From: Hyphomicrobiales bacterium
GTDB lineage: Bacteria; Pseudomonadota; Alphaproteobacteria; Rhizobiales; Rhizobiaceae
Assembly (NCBI GenBank): GCA_900470155.1
Contig: UBZT01000003.1
Span: forward strand, 372,001 to 436,000
DNA: 64,000 nucleotides
Direction: 5' to 3'
Each line of letters begins with the position of its first letter. Position 1 is the first letter of the stretch. Of this stretch, positions 52,910-61,157 are shown in pieces. The position numbers were made by a program, and so were the translations under genes. The notes under the pieces were generated by a model, which saw nothing but the letters and a program-made list of their open reading frames with translations, was not told where the DNA came from and made no database searches.

Positions 52910-55455
52910 ACCAGATTGAAAACACCGCCGGCTTCACGGGGGCAGACGCCAAGGTCATCGGCGAGTTTCCCTGCACCCAGACCCAGCTGAGATGCTGGGT
53001 TCTGGATCAGCTTCAGCCCGGAAATCCCGCTCTCAACGTCGCCGTCCGATGGGAAATTCGTGGCGCTTTCAAGACCGCGACGATCGAGGCAGCTTTTCGC
53101 AAGATCATTCAGCGTCACGAAATCCTACGCACCCGGTTCATCGATCGGCGCGGCAGCCCGTATCAGCAGGTGCTCGATGCCGTTGACTTCAAGATGTCGG
53201 TGATCGACCTTCGCAACATGCCGGTCGATCAGCGCGAGCAGCGTATCCTGTCGATCGGCGAAGAGACGGCGTCTGCCCCGTTTGACCTCGGCAAGGGCGG
53301 GCTCTTTCGTGTCGCCCTGTTGATGGTCGAGAACAATCGTGCCTTCATCCTGATCACCGCCCACCAAACCTGTTTCGATGGTTGGTCCATCCGGGTGCTC
53401 GGACGCGAACTCGGTGAGATCGCGTCCGCGATCGAAGCCGGTAGAACGCCCGACCTGCCGGAACTACCGTTGCAATATGGCGATTTCGCCATGTGGCAGC
53501 AGGAATATCTGTCGAGTTATGGCTTCGAGGCGGAAAAGACCTTCTGGAAAGAGAAGCTGGTCGGAGCGCCTTACTTTGAATTGGCGAGCGATTACCCGCG
53601 ATCGCAGGTCAAGAGCACGAACGGCAACATCATGTCGGCGGTGAAGACCGGGGAATTTGGCGAGCGCATCGAGAAGGCGGCGCGGGATCACAAGGTATCG
53701 CTCTATGCCTATGGGGTTGCCGTGGTCAGTGCAGCCCTTCATCGGTTCACCGGTGCCGAGGATATTCTGTTCGGCACCCAGATTGCCGGTCGCGAACAGT
53801 CCGATCTTGAGCCGATGATCGGGGTCTTCATCAACAACATGGTCCTGCGCCTGCCGGTACAGTCCCAATCGACATTCGAGGATCACCTTCGCACCGCGAC
53901 AGAAACGGTAACGGCAGCCGTCAATCATCAGCGTATGCCGTTCAACAAACTGGTCGAATTCGTCAATCCTGTCCGCGACCCGTCCCGCAATCCTCTGATC
54001 TCGGTGAATTTCAATCTGTCCAAGGCTTTTCTGGAAGATCGCCATTATGGCGATTTCGAGCTGATTAGCGCGCCGTCGCAGTCACCTGGGGTCATTTACG
54101 ACATCAGTTTCGGCATGGTCGGGCGGCCATCGGGCTGGCGCATGTCGATCGAATACAACACGGACCTGTTTGAAAAGAGCACCATAGAGCGCCTGCTGCA
54201 GCTGTGGCAGGATGTCTATGAACAGGCTTTGAGCAATCCGATGGCGCCGCTCTCATCCGGGGCTCAGCCCAGCCGGCCGAACGAACCTAAAGAACCCGGT
54301 CCTGACGTTCCGGTTGTGCATCTGGGTCGCAGCTTTCAACAGCCGACGCCAGATAGCGCAGCGGCATTTGCACCGGAAAATCCGGCGACCTTGTCTCCGG
54401 CCGAACGCCTTTTGCGAATGGGCCAGATCTGGGCCGATGTGCTGGATGTCGGCAAAGTCGAAGCGGATGGCAATTTCTTCGCACTGGGCGGACACTCGCT
54501 GCTGGCCTTGCGCATGCTATCGACAGTCAGGGATACGTTCGGGATCAAGCCGGAGCTTGCTCTGCTGTTCAAGGAGCCGACACTGAAGGGCTTCACGCAA
54601 TCGCTGTTCGGCCATATTGCGGTCGAGACAGCCTCACCGAAACCTCCATCCGGCATTTCCTGGGAGGTCAATACCTACAAGGCCGGTACCGGTCAAAGCA
54701 CCGTCTATACCTTGAACCATCCGTTTCTCTACTATCGGCTGGCCAATGCGCTGAACGATGCGATCTCGGTTCATAACGTCAACATGTTCGGTGCATCGGA
54801 CGAGGAAACGGCATCGGACGCATCCCTTGAAGAGATTGCCGCAAGGGCAATCGAAGCCATGAAGATCGACAAGCATCGCGGTCCGGTTGCGATCGTCGGT
54901 CTGTGCGTCAACGGTGTCCTGGCGGTCGAAGTTGCTCGGCAATTGCGCAGCACCGGCGTCGATGTTGCCTTTACCGCCATGATCGATGCCTGGGCGCCGG
55001 GCTATTTCCGCGCGCAGCCGAAGCTGCGCCAGCGCCTGTGGAACATGGAGCGACGCTACAAGCGTGTCGGCTATTTCGTCCACAAGCTGCTGACGGGCCG
55101 CATGAAACCGGTTGTTTTCCTGAAAGAGTTCAATGCGACGCTCTGGCTGATGGAGAAACTCGGCATGGGTGCGGCCCAGCCGACGGCAGAGGAAAGCGCA
55201 AACACGCGGGTGACCGATTTCCTGGTTCGCGCGGCACGGGCCTATCGTGCCCGCCCCAGTGGGGAGCTTTTGTTGTTCCGCAGTCAGGCCAATCATCCTC
55301 GTGCCAAAAAACTGCTGTTCGGATGGGGGCAGGCGGCGCCCGCCAATACGCGCGTGATCGACCTTGATGGCTGGCATGAAGATTCGCTGACGGTCGATGG
55401 CATGCACACGCTTGCGGTGTCGATCGAGGACGCGCTTCTGCTGGAGCGGGTCTGA
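52906..55455 (+). CDS. NRPS terminal protein: degenerate C, T and Cys-type thioesterase
   Basis: The 849-residue protein has a condensation domain (about 20-450), a thiolation domain (Ser531 in LGGHSL) and a C-terminal alpha/beta-hydrolase thioesterase (about 585-849). There is no adenylation domain. The C-domain motif reads H153-Q154-TCFDG, so the second, catalytic His of HHxxxDG is Gln. The thioesterase nucleophile motif is GLCVNG with Cys667 where Ser is usual; an Asp (IDAW) and a His (DGMH) complete the triad by position. It is translationally coupled to the PKS-NRPS gene. It may transfer the chain to an acceptor rather than extend it; this is inference. Confidence 0.9.
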   Translation: MNQIENTAGFTGADAKVIGEFPCTQTQLRCWVLDQLQPGNPALNVAVRWEIRGAFKTATIEAAFRKIIQRHEILRTRFIDRRGSPYQQVLDAVDFKMSVIDLRNMPVDQREQRILSIGEETASAPFDLGKGGLFRVALLMVENNRAFILITAHQTCFDGWSIRVLGRELGEIASAIEAGRTPDLPELPLQYGDFAMWQQEYLSSYGFEAEKTFWKEKLVGAPYFELASDYPRSQVKSTNGNIMSAVKTGEFGERIEKAARDHKVSLYAYGVAVVSAALHRFTGAEDILFGTQIAGREQSDLEPMIGVFINNMVLRLPVQSQSTFEDHLRTATETVTAAVNHQRMPFNKLVEFVNPVRDPSRNPLISVNFNLSKAFLEDRHYGDFELISAPSQSPGVIYDISFGMVGRPSGWRMSIEYNTDLFEKSTIERLLQLWQDVYEQALSNPMAPLSSGAQPSRPNEPKEPGPDVPVVHLGRSFQQPTPDSAAAFAPENPATLSPAERLLRMGQIWADVLDVGKVEADGNFFALGGHSLLALRMLSTVRDTFGIKPELALLFKEPTLKGFTQSLFGHIAVETASPKPPSGISWEVNTYKAGTGQSTVYTLNHPFLYYRLANALNDAISVHNVNMFGASDEETASDASLEEIAARAIEAMKIDKHRGPVAIVGLCVNGVLAVEVARQLRSTGVDVAFTAMIDAWAPGYFRAQPKLRQRLWNMERRYKRVGYFVHKLLTGRMKPVVFLKEFNATLWLMEKLGMGAAQPTAEESANTRVTDFLVRAARAYRARPSGELLLFRSQANHPRAKKLLFGWGQAAPANTRVIDLDGWHEDSLTVDGMHTLAVSIEDALLLERV

Positions 55456-55456
55456 C

Positions 55457-57088
55457 ATGGACAGCCTGACCAAGTCCGCAGACATGGATTTGCGAGCCGA
55501 TGGCATCCCTCTGCGGATCGGGATACTGATCGATCGGCGACAGGGCTTCGAGAACTGGCAATTGCGGATTATCGATCGGATCCTGGCCGACAGCCGATTT
55601 TCCCTGGCCTCGGTTCTGGTTTGCCCTCCATCGGCCAGCGACATCAGGCGGTCAAGACTTCTGCGGCTTGCGGTAGCGCTCGAGCGGACCACCTTGGCGC
55701 GTCAGCCGGTCTATCAACCGCAGCATTTCGATTTGGCAACGCTGCCCTTTCAAGAGGTTTCCTGGGCAGAGGGTCGGGAGATGTCCGGCGTGAAGCTTGA
55801 TGTGGTTCTCAACCTCGTTTCCGAAGCATTGCCAGACCGTATCGTTGCCGGACTTCGTTTTGGAGAGTGGCGGTTTTCCTTTGCCGCTACGACCTTCAAG
55901 GGAACCGACTGGTCTGGTTATGCCGGCGTCATCGAGAACAGGCCGGCAACCGAGATGCGGATCGATATCCGCCGCGGTGATCCGGTGAGGGATGCCAATC
56001 TCATTGCCGCAGCGTTTAACACCAAGTTCAGCGCGATCCGCAACGCGGATTTCATCAAGGAACGGGCCGTGACCCTCGTCATGAGGGAGCTTAGGCGCGT
56101 TGCCGATACTGGTCGCGTCGAGGCTTCTGTTGACCGGCCCTCCCACAAGGTCCGCTCGGATCCTCCATCGACTTCACAGCTCTTGCGCTATGGATGGGGT
56201 CTAGCATCGGAACTTATGGCGCGCAGCAGCAAGGCGGTGCAGGCAAAGTTCGGCGGCGGCGTAGCTATCTGGGCGCTTTATGTCGGGCGGGGGAGCCCGT
56301 GCGATTTTGATCCACACAAAGCGGTGTTGATCCCGCCGGACAAGGACGAGATTCGGGCAGATCCTTTCCTGCTCGAGCATGAAGGGGAGATCTACCTGTT
56401 TTACGAAGCCTATGCGCCGGGTGACGGCAAGGCGCATATTGCGGTCAGCCGGCTCGTCGGCAACAGGCTCGAACGGTTGGGCATTGCACTGAACCGCGAG
56501 CATCACCTGTCCTATCCGTTTATCTTCCGCCATGACGGCCAGCTGTTCATGATGCCGGAGACGAACCAGGCGCGGCGTCTGGAAATCTGGCGCTGCGTTG
56601 AGTTTCCGCTGCGCTGGGAACTGCATTCCACCGCCCTTGAGGGCCTGTCTTCGGCCGATAGCACCCTGACCCTGTTCAATGGCAGGTGGTGGCTGCTGAC
56701 AAACCTGTCTGATTTCCACGCCTATGAGGACCATTGCAGCGAGCTGCATGTCTTCGAAGTGGATGGACCCGACTTGAAGACCGTCGTGGCGCACCGGAAC
56801 AACCCTGTCGTCATCGACAGCACTACTGCGCGCAACGGCGGGCGTCCCTTCGTCCAGGACGGCAAGCTCTACCGGCCGTCGCAGCGCAATGAGTTCGGCG
56901 TGTATGGCTATGGCCTGAACATCATGGAAATCGAGAAGCTGGATCTTGATAGCTTCCAGGAGCGCTGTGTGCGAACCATCACGCCCGACTTCAGCCCCGG
57001 GCTCGTTGCCTGCCACCATCTGGATGCGGCCGGCGGGCGCTATGTGATCGATGCGATGCGCGGGCGCTCGCGCCAGTCACCGCAATAG
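55457..57088 (+). CDS. Formyltransferase-like plus glucosamine-IPC-transferase-like protein
   Basis: The 543-residue protein starts 1 bp after the preceding stop, with GGAGCGGG in front. Residues 1-240 resemble a formyltransferase-type Rossmann domain (IGILIDRRQGFENWQ, DVVLNLVSEALPDRI, then RFGEWRFSFAATTF). Residues about 260-540 match the domain named after plant glucosamine inositolphosphorylceramide transferase: ADPFLLEHEGEIYLFYE, SYPFIFRHDGQLFMMPE, STLTLFNGRWWLLTN, resembling a beta-propeller of glycosidase families 43/68. Bacterial members occur in polysaccharide clusters, but their reaction is not established. Being in the NRPS operon, it is a candidate for joining peptide and sugar chemistry. 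Its 3' end overlaps the convergent PPTase gene by 49 bp. Confidence 0.75.
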   Translation: MDSLTKSADMDLRADGIPLRIGILIDRRQGFENWQLRIIDRILADSRFSLASVLVCPPSASDIRRSRLLRLAVALERTTLARQPVYQPQHFDLATLPFQEVSWAEGREMSGVKLDVVLNLVSEALPDRIVAGLRFGEWRFSFAATTFKGTDWSGYAGVIENRPATEMRIDIRRGDPVRDANLIAAAFNTKFSAIRNADFIKERAVTLVMRELRRVADTGRVEASVDRPSHKVRSDPPSTSQLLRYGWGLASELMARSSKAVQAKFGGGVAIWALYVGRGSPCDFDPHKAVLIPPDKDEIRADPFLLEHEGEIYLFYEAYAPGDGKAHIAVSRLVGNRLERLGIALNREHHLSYPFIFRHDGQLFMMPETNQARRLEIWRCVEFPLRWELHSTALEGLSSADSTLTLFNGRWWLLTNLSDFHAYEDHCSELHVFEVDGPDLKTVVAHRNNPVVIDSTTARNGGRPFVQDGKLYRPSQRNEFGVYGYGLNIMEIEKLDLDSFQERCVRTITPDFSPGLVACHHLDAAGGRYVIDAMRGRSRQSPQ

Positions 57089-57786
57089 CGCAAGTGAACA
57101 CGCTGTCCGAAGGTCAAGATTGCAACGGCGGCACAAAAGCCTTCGGCCACGTCGATGTTCATGATCATCCAGTCCTGCGTTGCTCCGACTGCCGGATCCA
57201 GTCGGCGAAGGATCTGCTGCGGCCCTGCTGAAAGCGAAACGTCAAAACAGTCCAGCGCAAGAGACAGGCCTGCGCCATGCGCCTTGACGAAGGCCTCCTT
57301 GCGGGTCCAGCAGCGGTAGAAGGCCGGTATGTGTTCAAGGGCAGGGTAGGCCCTCAGTTCGGTGCATTCCGCGGCCGAGAAGAAGTGGCCTGCCACATCT
57401 TCCGCGATTGGTTTGATTTCTTCGACGTCGACCCCGAGGGCGAAATGCCTGGATACCGCAAGCAGGGCTTGATCGGCGCTATGGCTGAGATTGAATTCGA
57501 GCGGGCATTGCCCCATCGTGTCGAGATGCGGTTTGCCGAACTCGGTGTAGGAAAAGCGCACATCTTTCGGCGCGATGCCGAGATAGTTGCCCAAGATGGA
57601 TCTTAGCCCGGATCGACCTGCCATGTAGCGCCGGGCATCGCGCGGTTTTACAAATCGCTGCGCCCGCTCCAGTTCATCCTGTGAAAGGCATGGGACAGAC
57701 ACCGCGTCTTCGCTGGCCGGGACTTCGAGGGACCAGTTCCAGATATCGACCCGGCGAATGTCGGCCAGCGGCTGGACGACAGGCAT
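57040..57786 (-). CDS. Sfp-type 4'-phosphopantetheinyl transferase
   Basis: A 248-residue two-lobed PPTase that converts apo carrier domains to the holo form with CoA. The conserved motifs are FNLSHS, LGVDVEE and FYRCWTRKEAFVKAHGAGLS, holding the magnesium-binding and catalytic acidic residues. It is surely meant to activate the four carrier domains of the adjacent NRPS/PKS proteins. It starts 3 bp after the DegT gene and ends inside the 3' end of the convergent gene at 55457-57088, a 49-bp coding overlap. Confidence 0.93.
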   Translation of the reverse strand: MPVVQPLADIRRVDIWNWSLEVPASEDAVSVPCLSQDELERAQRFVKPRDARRYMAGRSGLRSILGNYLGIAPKDVRFSYTEFGKPHLDTMGQCPLEFNLSHSADQALLAVSRHFALGVDVEEIKPIAEDVAGHFFSAAECTELRAYPALEHIPAFYRCWTRKEAFVKAHGAGLSLALDCFDVSLSAGPQQILRRLDPAVGATQDWMIMNIDVAEGFCAAVAILTFGQRVHLRYCGDWRERPRIASIT

Positions 57787-57789
57787 GAT

Positions 57790-58980
57790 TCAGGTCAGTC
57801 CCGGGTTGGTCGCATATGGAGCGAGAGGCATGTTGCGGTCCTTGACCATGCGTCGTGCCATGTATCGCATGAAGACCAACGGATAGTCTTCTCCAACAGT
57901 GATGCGACATGTCCGCTTCAGAATGTCGAGCGAGCGCGGACAGGCTTTCGGCGAATAGTCCATCGGACGTGCGGCCCAGGCATAGGGGTTGAGTTTCGGG
58001 TGTACGGTCCGCTGCTCCAGGATCGGTTGCCAGAATGTGTAGACATGACGGCTTGAATCATAGACCCGGTGCACGCCGCGCTTGTTGCGGGCGGCAAAAT
58101 CGCGCGCCTCTTCTTCAGTGTCGAACACGACATGCAGTCCTGCTGCGTTTGCAGCCTCGTGCTGGGGAATGAGGCGCAGGCCTCCGCCGTTGGTCAGGAT
58201 CTCTGCCATCGCCTCATAGCGTCGCCGCATGCGGCGTAGCATGGGTTCGAGCTTCTTGAGTTGTACATTGAGCATGGCCCCCTGGATCTGGCTGGCCTTC
58301 AGGTTGACGCCGGGGATCAGCGGTGCATTGGCATTGTCGAGATGTCCGCGAAAGACTGCGCCGATGTCGTGGTACATGCGCGCGCGGGCAAACAGCTGGT
58401 CGTCATTGGTAACGATGGCACCGCCTTCGCCGACATTGATATTCTTGAACTGGTTGAAACTATAGGCACCAGCGTCACCGATCGTGCCGACCTTCCTGCC
58501 TTTGTAAGTCAAGCCGACCGCCTGGCAGGCATCTTCGATGACCAGCAGATTGTGATCCCTGGCGATCTGCATGATGGCGTCCATGTCGCAGACAACATTG
58601 GCCATATGCACTGGAATGATCGCGCGTGTATTGGGCGTGATCTTGCGCAGGATGTCTGCCGGATCGATCGTCAGGCTCTGGTCGATTTCGACAAGCACCG
58701 GCACGGCGCCGACGGCGAGGGGGGCAGCAGCCGTGGCGATCCAGGTATATGCCGGAACCAGGACTTCATCCCCCGGGCCGATGCCGGCGGCGGCAAGGGC
58801 TGCAATCAGGGCGCCCGTGCCACTGCTCACCACTAAAGTGTGCTGAACGCCGAAGGCGGCGGAGAAATCGCTTTCGAAGCGGTTGAGCGGGCTACCGGCA
58901 CTTCCGCCATATCGCGACAACCGTCCCGATGCGATGACGGGAGCAATTGCCAACCATTCGCGCAAGCCTACCTTTGCCAT
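57790..58980 (-). CDS. DegT/DnrJ/EryC1/StrS-family PLP aminotransferase
   Basis: The 396-residue protein has the fold-type I sugar aminotransferase motifs VVSSGTGALIAAL, IEDACQAVG and AYSFNQFKNINVGEGG, the last holding the PLP Lys. Members make amino sugars from NDP-keto sugars or act on cyclitols. GGAG six nt before the ATG at 58980 decides the start; a longer frame upstream lacks a good site. It forms an operon with the PPTase gene and faces the GMC oxidoreductase. Together with the NRPS it may supply an amino acceptor on a sugar (inference). No NDP-sugar dehydratase lies in the window. Confidence 0.9.
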   Translation of the reverse strand: MAKVGLREWLAIAPVIASGRLSRYGGSAGSPLNRFESDFSAAFGVQHTLVVSSGTGALIAALAAAGIGPGDEVLVPAYTWIATAAAPLAVGAVPVLVEIDQSLTIDPADILRKITPNTRAIIPVHMANVVCDMDAIMQIARDHNLLVIEDACQAVGLTYKGRKVGTIGDAGAYSFNQFKNINVGEGGAIVTNDDQLFARARMYHDIGAVFRGHLDNANAPLIPGVNLKASQIQGAMLNVQLKKLEPMLRRMRRRYEAMAEILTNGGGLRLIPQHEAANAAGLHVVFDTEEEARDFAARNKRGVHRVYDSSRHVYTFWQPILEQRTVHPKLNPYAWAARPMDYSPKACPRSLDILKRTCRITVGEDYPLVFMRYMARRMVKDRNMPLAPYATNPGLT

Positions 58981-59102
58981 CCGTATCTCCAACCCCTGGC
59001 CGATGTCGCGGGCCATCCATGTCTTGTCTGGAAGTCTAGGATTTGTCGGAGTGCAATTCAAAATGGATATCCGGCTTAGGCCAGCGGCAGCCTTGATCCC
59101 GC

Positions 59103-59151
59103 AGCCTGACCTGAATGGGTAGAAGTGCCGTTTGGGCTAAGCATATTGGAC
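59103..59151 (+). promoter_or_regulatory. Candidate shared motif, site E (upstream of GMC gene)
   Basis: Two elements lie in the divergent DegT/GMC gap: one at 59103-59123 that agrees at 13 of 21 positions with 41674-41694, and GGCTAAGCATATTGGAC at 59135-59151, which shares GGCTAAGC and TTGG with the same site. The gap (58981-59245) holds nothing else that I recognise. Confidence 0.3.
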
Positions 59152-59245
59152 AATTTCAACGTTTCAGCCGTTTTGTTAGCACTCAATTGTCACTCAAGCT
59201 GCCTGCATGATCGCCGCTGCGAGGACGATGGCCGAGGATAATGGC

Positions 59246-61000
59246 ATGGGCGTGCGTGATCTGCGAACTGCTGCAAAGGATACCCTGTTTCATGCCGATG
59301 TCGCCATCATCGGCGCGGGGCCGGCGGGCCTTGCGATCGCGCGGGAACTGGCTCATTCGAAGATCCGGGTGCTGATTGTTGAAAGTGGCGGGTTTGACTT
59401 TGAACAGGAGGCCCAAAGTCTCAATCGCGTCGAGAATATCGGCGAGCCCCGCCCGAGAGACGGTGTCGTTTCGCCCGGGCGCGGATATGATGGCAGCCTT
59501 GCCTGGTTGAATGACATTCCAGCCTTCGAATTGCGCAATCGCTGTGTCGGCGGCAGTAGCCATACCTGGGTTGGCAAATGCGCGGCCTTCGACAAGATCG
59601 ATTTCGAGCGGCGCTCGTGGCTCCCTGGTTCCGGCTGGCCGGTCACGCGCGACAGCCTTGAGCCATTTTTCGACCGTGCCGGCGATCTGCTCAACCTTGG
59701 TCCCAATCTCTACGATGCCCGGCTGCGCGACCATCTTCGTTCGCCACCCGAAGATCTGCAATTTGACCAGACAAAACTGCGGTCCTTCTTCTGGCAGTTT
59801 AGCCATCAGAGTGCGGTCAAGCGTGAGCCGTTTCGGTTCGTTGAGATTGCCCGCAGCCTCAACGCGCCGAATATCGAAATCCTGACCCACGCAACGGTGA
59901 CACGCATCAATGTCGAACCGTCCGGACGTGCCGTGACCTCGCTTGAGGTTCGCAGCCTGACCGACCACCGGGTTCTGGTCCAGGCGCGCAACGTTGTTCT
60001 TTGTTCTGGCGGCGTTGAAAATGCGAGGCTGCTTCTGGCGTCGAATGCCGTGCTGCCGCATGGCATCGGAAACGGCAGGGATGTCGTGGGGCGATATCTT
60101 GCCGATCATCCCCGCACGGTGATTGCCCGTTTCCCCAGTAACACTCTGGAACCCGTCGCAAAACAGTTTGGCTTTTTCGGATTGACCCACGAGGGCAATA
60201 CCCATTTCTACCTGCATGGGCTGGCGCTGAGTGCGGACATTCAGGCGCGGGAAGGACTGCTCAATTGCGCCGCCTATCCCGTCCAGACCTTGTCATCCGA
60301 TGATCCCTGGGCTGCCCTGAAGCGCATGGCGCGTGGATCAAGGACGCCGGGGCGTGATCTGCTGACAGTTCTGCGCTCGCCTGCAATGCTGGCGCGCGGC
60401 CTCTACGAACGGCAGGTCCTGCAACGGGGCCTGCCACGCAAGTCCGACGAACTGCGCTTTGATGTCATGGTCGAGCAGCCGCCCAACCCGGAAAGCCGGG
60501 TCACGCTTTCGTCGTCCACAGACCGTCTTGGAATTCCCATGGCCCAGGTGGACTGGCGTATCGGTTCGCTGGAACGGCAGAGCGTCAAGCGACTGGCACG
60601 ACTGATGCTCTCAGAATTCAAGACGGCGGCTCTGCCGGAGCCACGTCTGGCAGACTGGATCCTGGCCGATGACGATCAGGCGGGTGCTTTCATGGATATG
60701 GCACATCCGTCCGGCACAACCCGGATGGGGGATGATCCGGCGACAAGCGTCGTCGATGCCGATAGCATGGTCCATGGCGTGGATGGGCTGTTTATTGCCG
60801 GAAGCTCGGTGTTTCCGACGGCCGGTCATGCCAATCCGACTTTGATGATTGTGTCACTGGCTTTGCGCCTCGCAGATCACCTGAAGCGTCGGGCAGTGTC
60901 CACCGGGCCGACTGTCCGTTCAGGCATCCCAAATGGTCAACCGAGTGGCGAAGTTCTTCCGCTTGTCGCAGTCCCCGATCACAAGATCCGGGGACAATAA
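59246..61000 (+). CDS. GMC-family FAD-dependent oxidoreductase
   Basis: The 584-residue protein has an N-terminal FAD-binding motif (VAIIGAGPAGLAIARELA followed by VLIVESGG), a middle CVGGSSHTWVG segment and the C-terminal GMC signature with catalytic His: MAHPSGTTRMG, LFIAGSSVFPT, GHANPTLMIVSLA. GMC enzymes oxidise alcohols, sugars or polyols. Its place beside DegT and the NRPS operon suggests it forms the keto group of a sugar or tailors the peptide. Start choice is uncertain: 59246 has GAGGA at good spacing, while ATGs at 59207 and 59228 are also in frame. Confidence 0.88.
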   Translation: MGVRDLRTAAKDTLFHADVAIIGAGPAGLAIARELAHSKIRVLIVESGGFDFEQEAQSLNRVENIGEPRPRDGVVSPGRGYDGSLAWLNDIPAFELRNRCVGGSSHTWVGKCAAFDKIDFERRSWLPGSGWPVTRDSLEPFFDRAGDLLNLGPNLYDARLRDHLRSPPEDLQFDQTKLRSFFWQFSHQSAVKREPFRFVEIARSLNAPNIEILTHATVTRINVEPSGRAVTSLEVRSLTDHRVLVQARNVVLCSGGVENARLLLASNAVLPHGIGNGRDVVGRYLADHPRTVIARFPSNTLEPVAKQFGFFGLTHEGNTHFYLHGLALSADIQAREGLLNCAAYPVQTLSSDDPWAALKRMARGSRTPGRDLLTVLRSPAMLARGLYERQVLQRGLPRKSDELRFDVMVEQPPNPESRVTLSSSTDRLGIPMAQVDWRIGSLERQSVKRLARLMLSEFKTAALPEPRLADWILADDDQAGAFMDMAHPSGTTRMGDDPATSVVDADSMVHGVDGLFIAGSSVFPTAGHANPTLMIVSLALRLADHLKRRAVSTGPTVRSGIPNGQPSGEVLPLVAVPDHKIRGQ

Positions 61001-61101
61001 GCATCTGCAGGCGCTACTCCCGCTTCCTGGCAAAACAGAGCTGGCGTGCGCGGATCGCCATCGGTATTTCGGTTAATTTCCCTCCGGGCAAGGGGTGATT
61101 G

Positions 61102-61117
61102 TTAACCATTTGTTAAC
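61102..61117. promoter_or_regulatory. CtrA-type box upstream of minC
   Basis: TTAA-CCATTTG-TTAAC exactly matches the CtrA consensus and ends 40 bp before the minC start. CtrA control of minCD has been reported in Sinorhizobium meliloti, so the site is expected. Confidence 0.75.
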
Positions 61118-61157
61118 CATATCCGCGCTAGTCATCGTAAACGATTTGTTTACGTAG

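Noticed and set aside
42852..57786. Siderophore biosynthesis as the role of the NRPS operon
   Set aside because: No receptor, exporter, hydroxylase, catechol or ferric reductase genes and no Fur-like site were seen nearby.
59183..60217. Minus-strand 344-codon frame under the GMC oxidoreductase
   Set aside because: Antisense shadow; the plus strand has complete GMC motifs.
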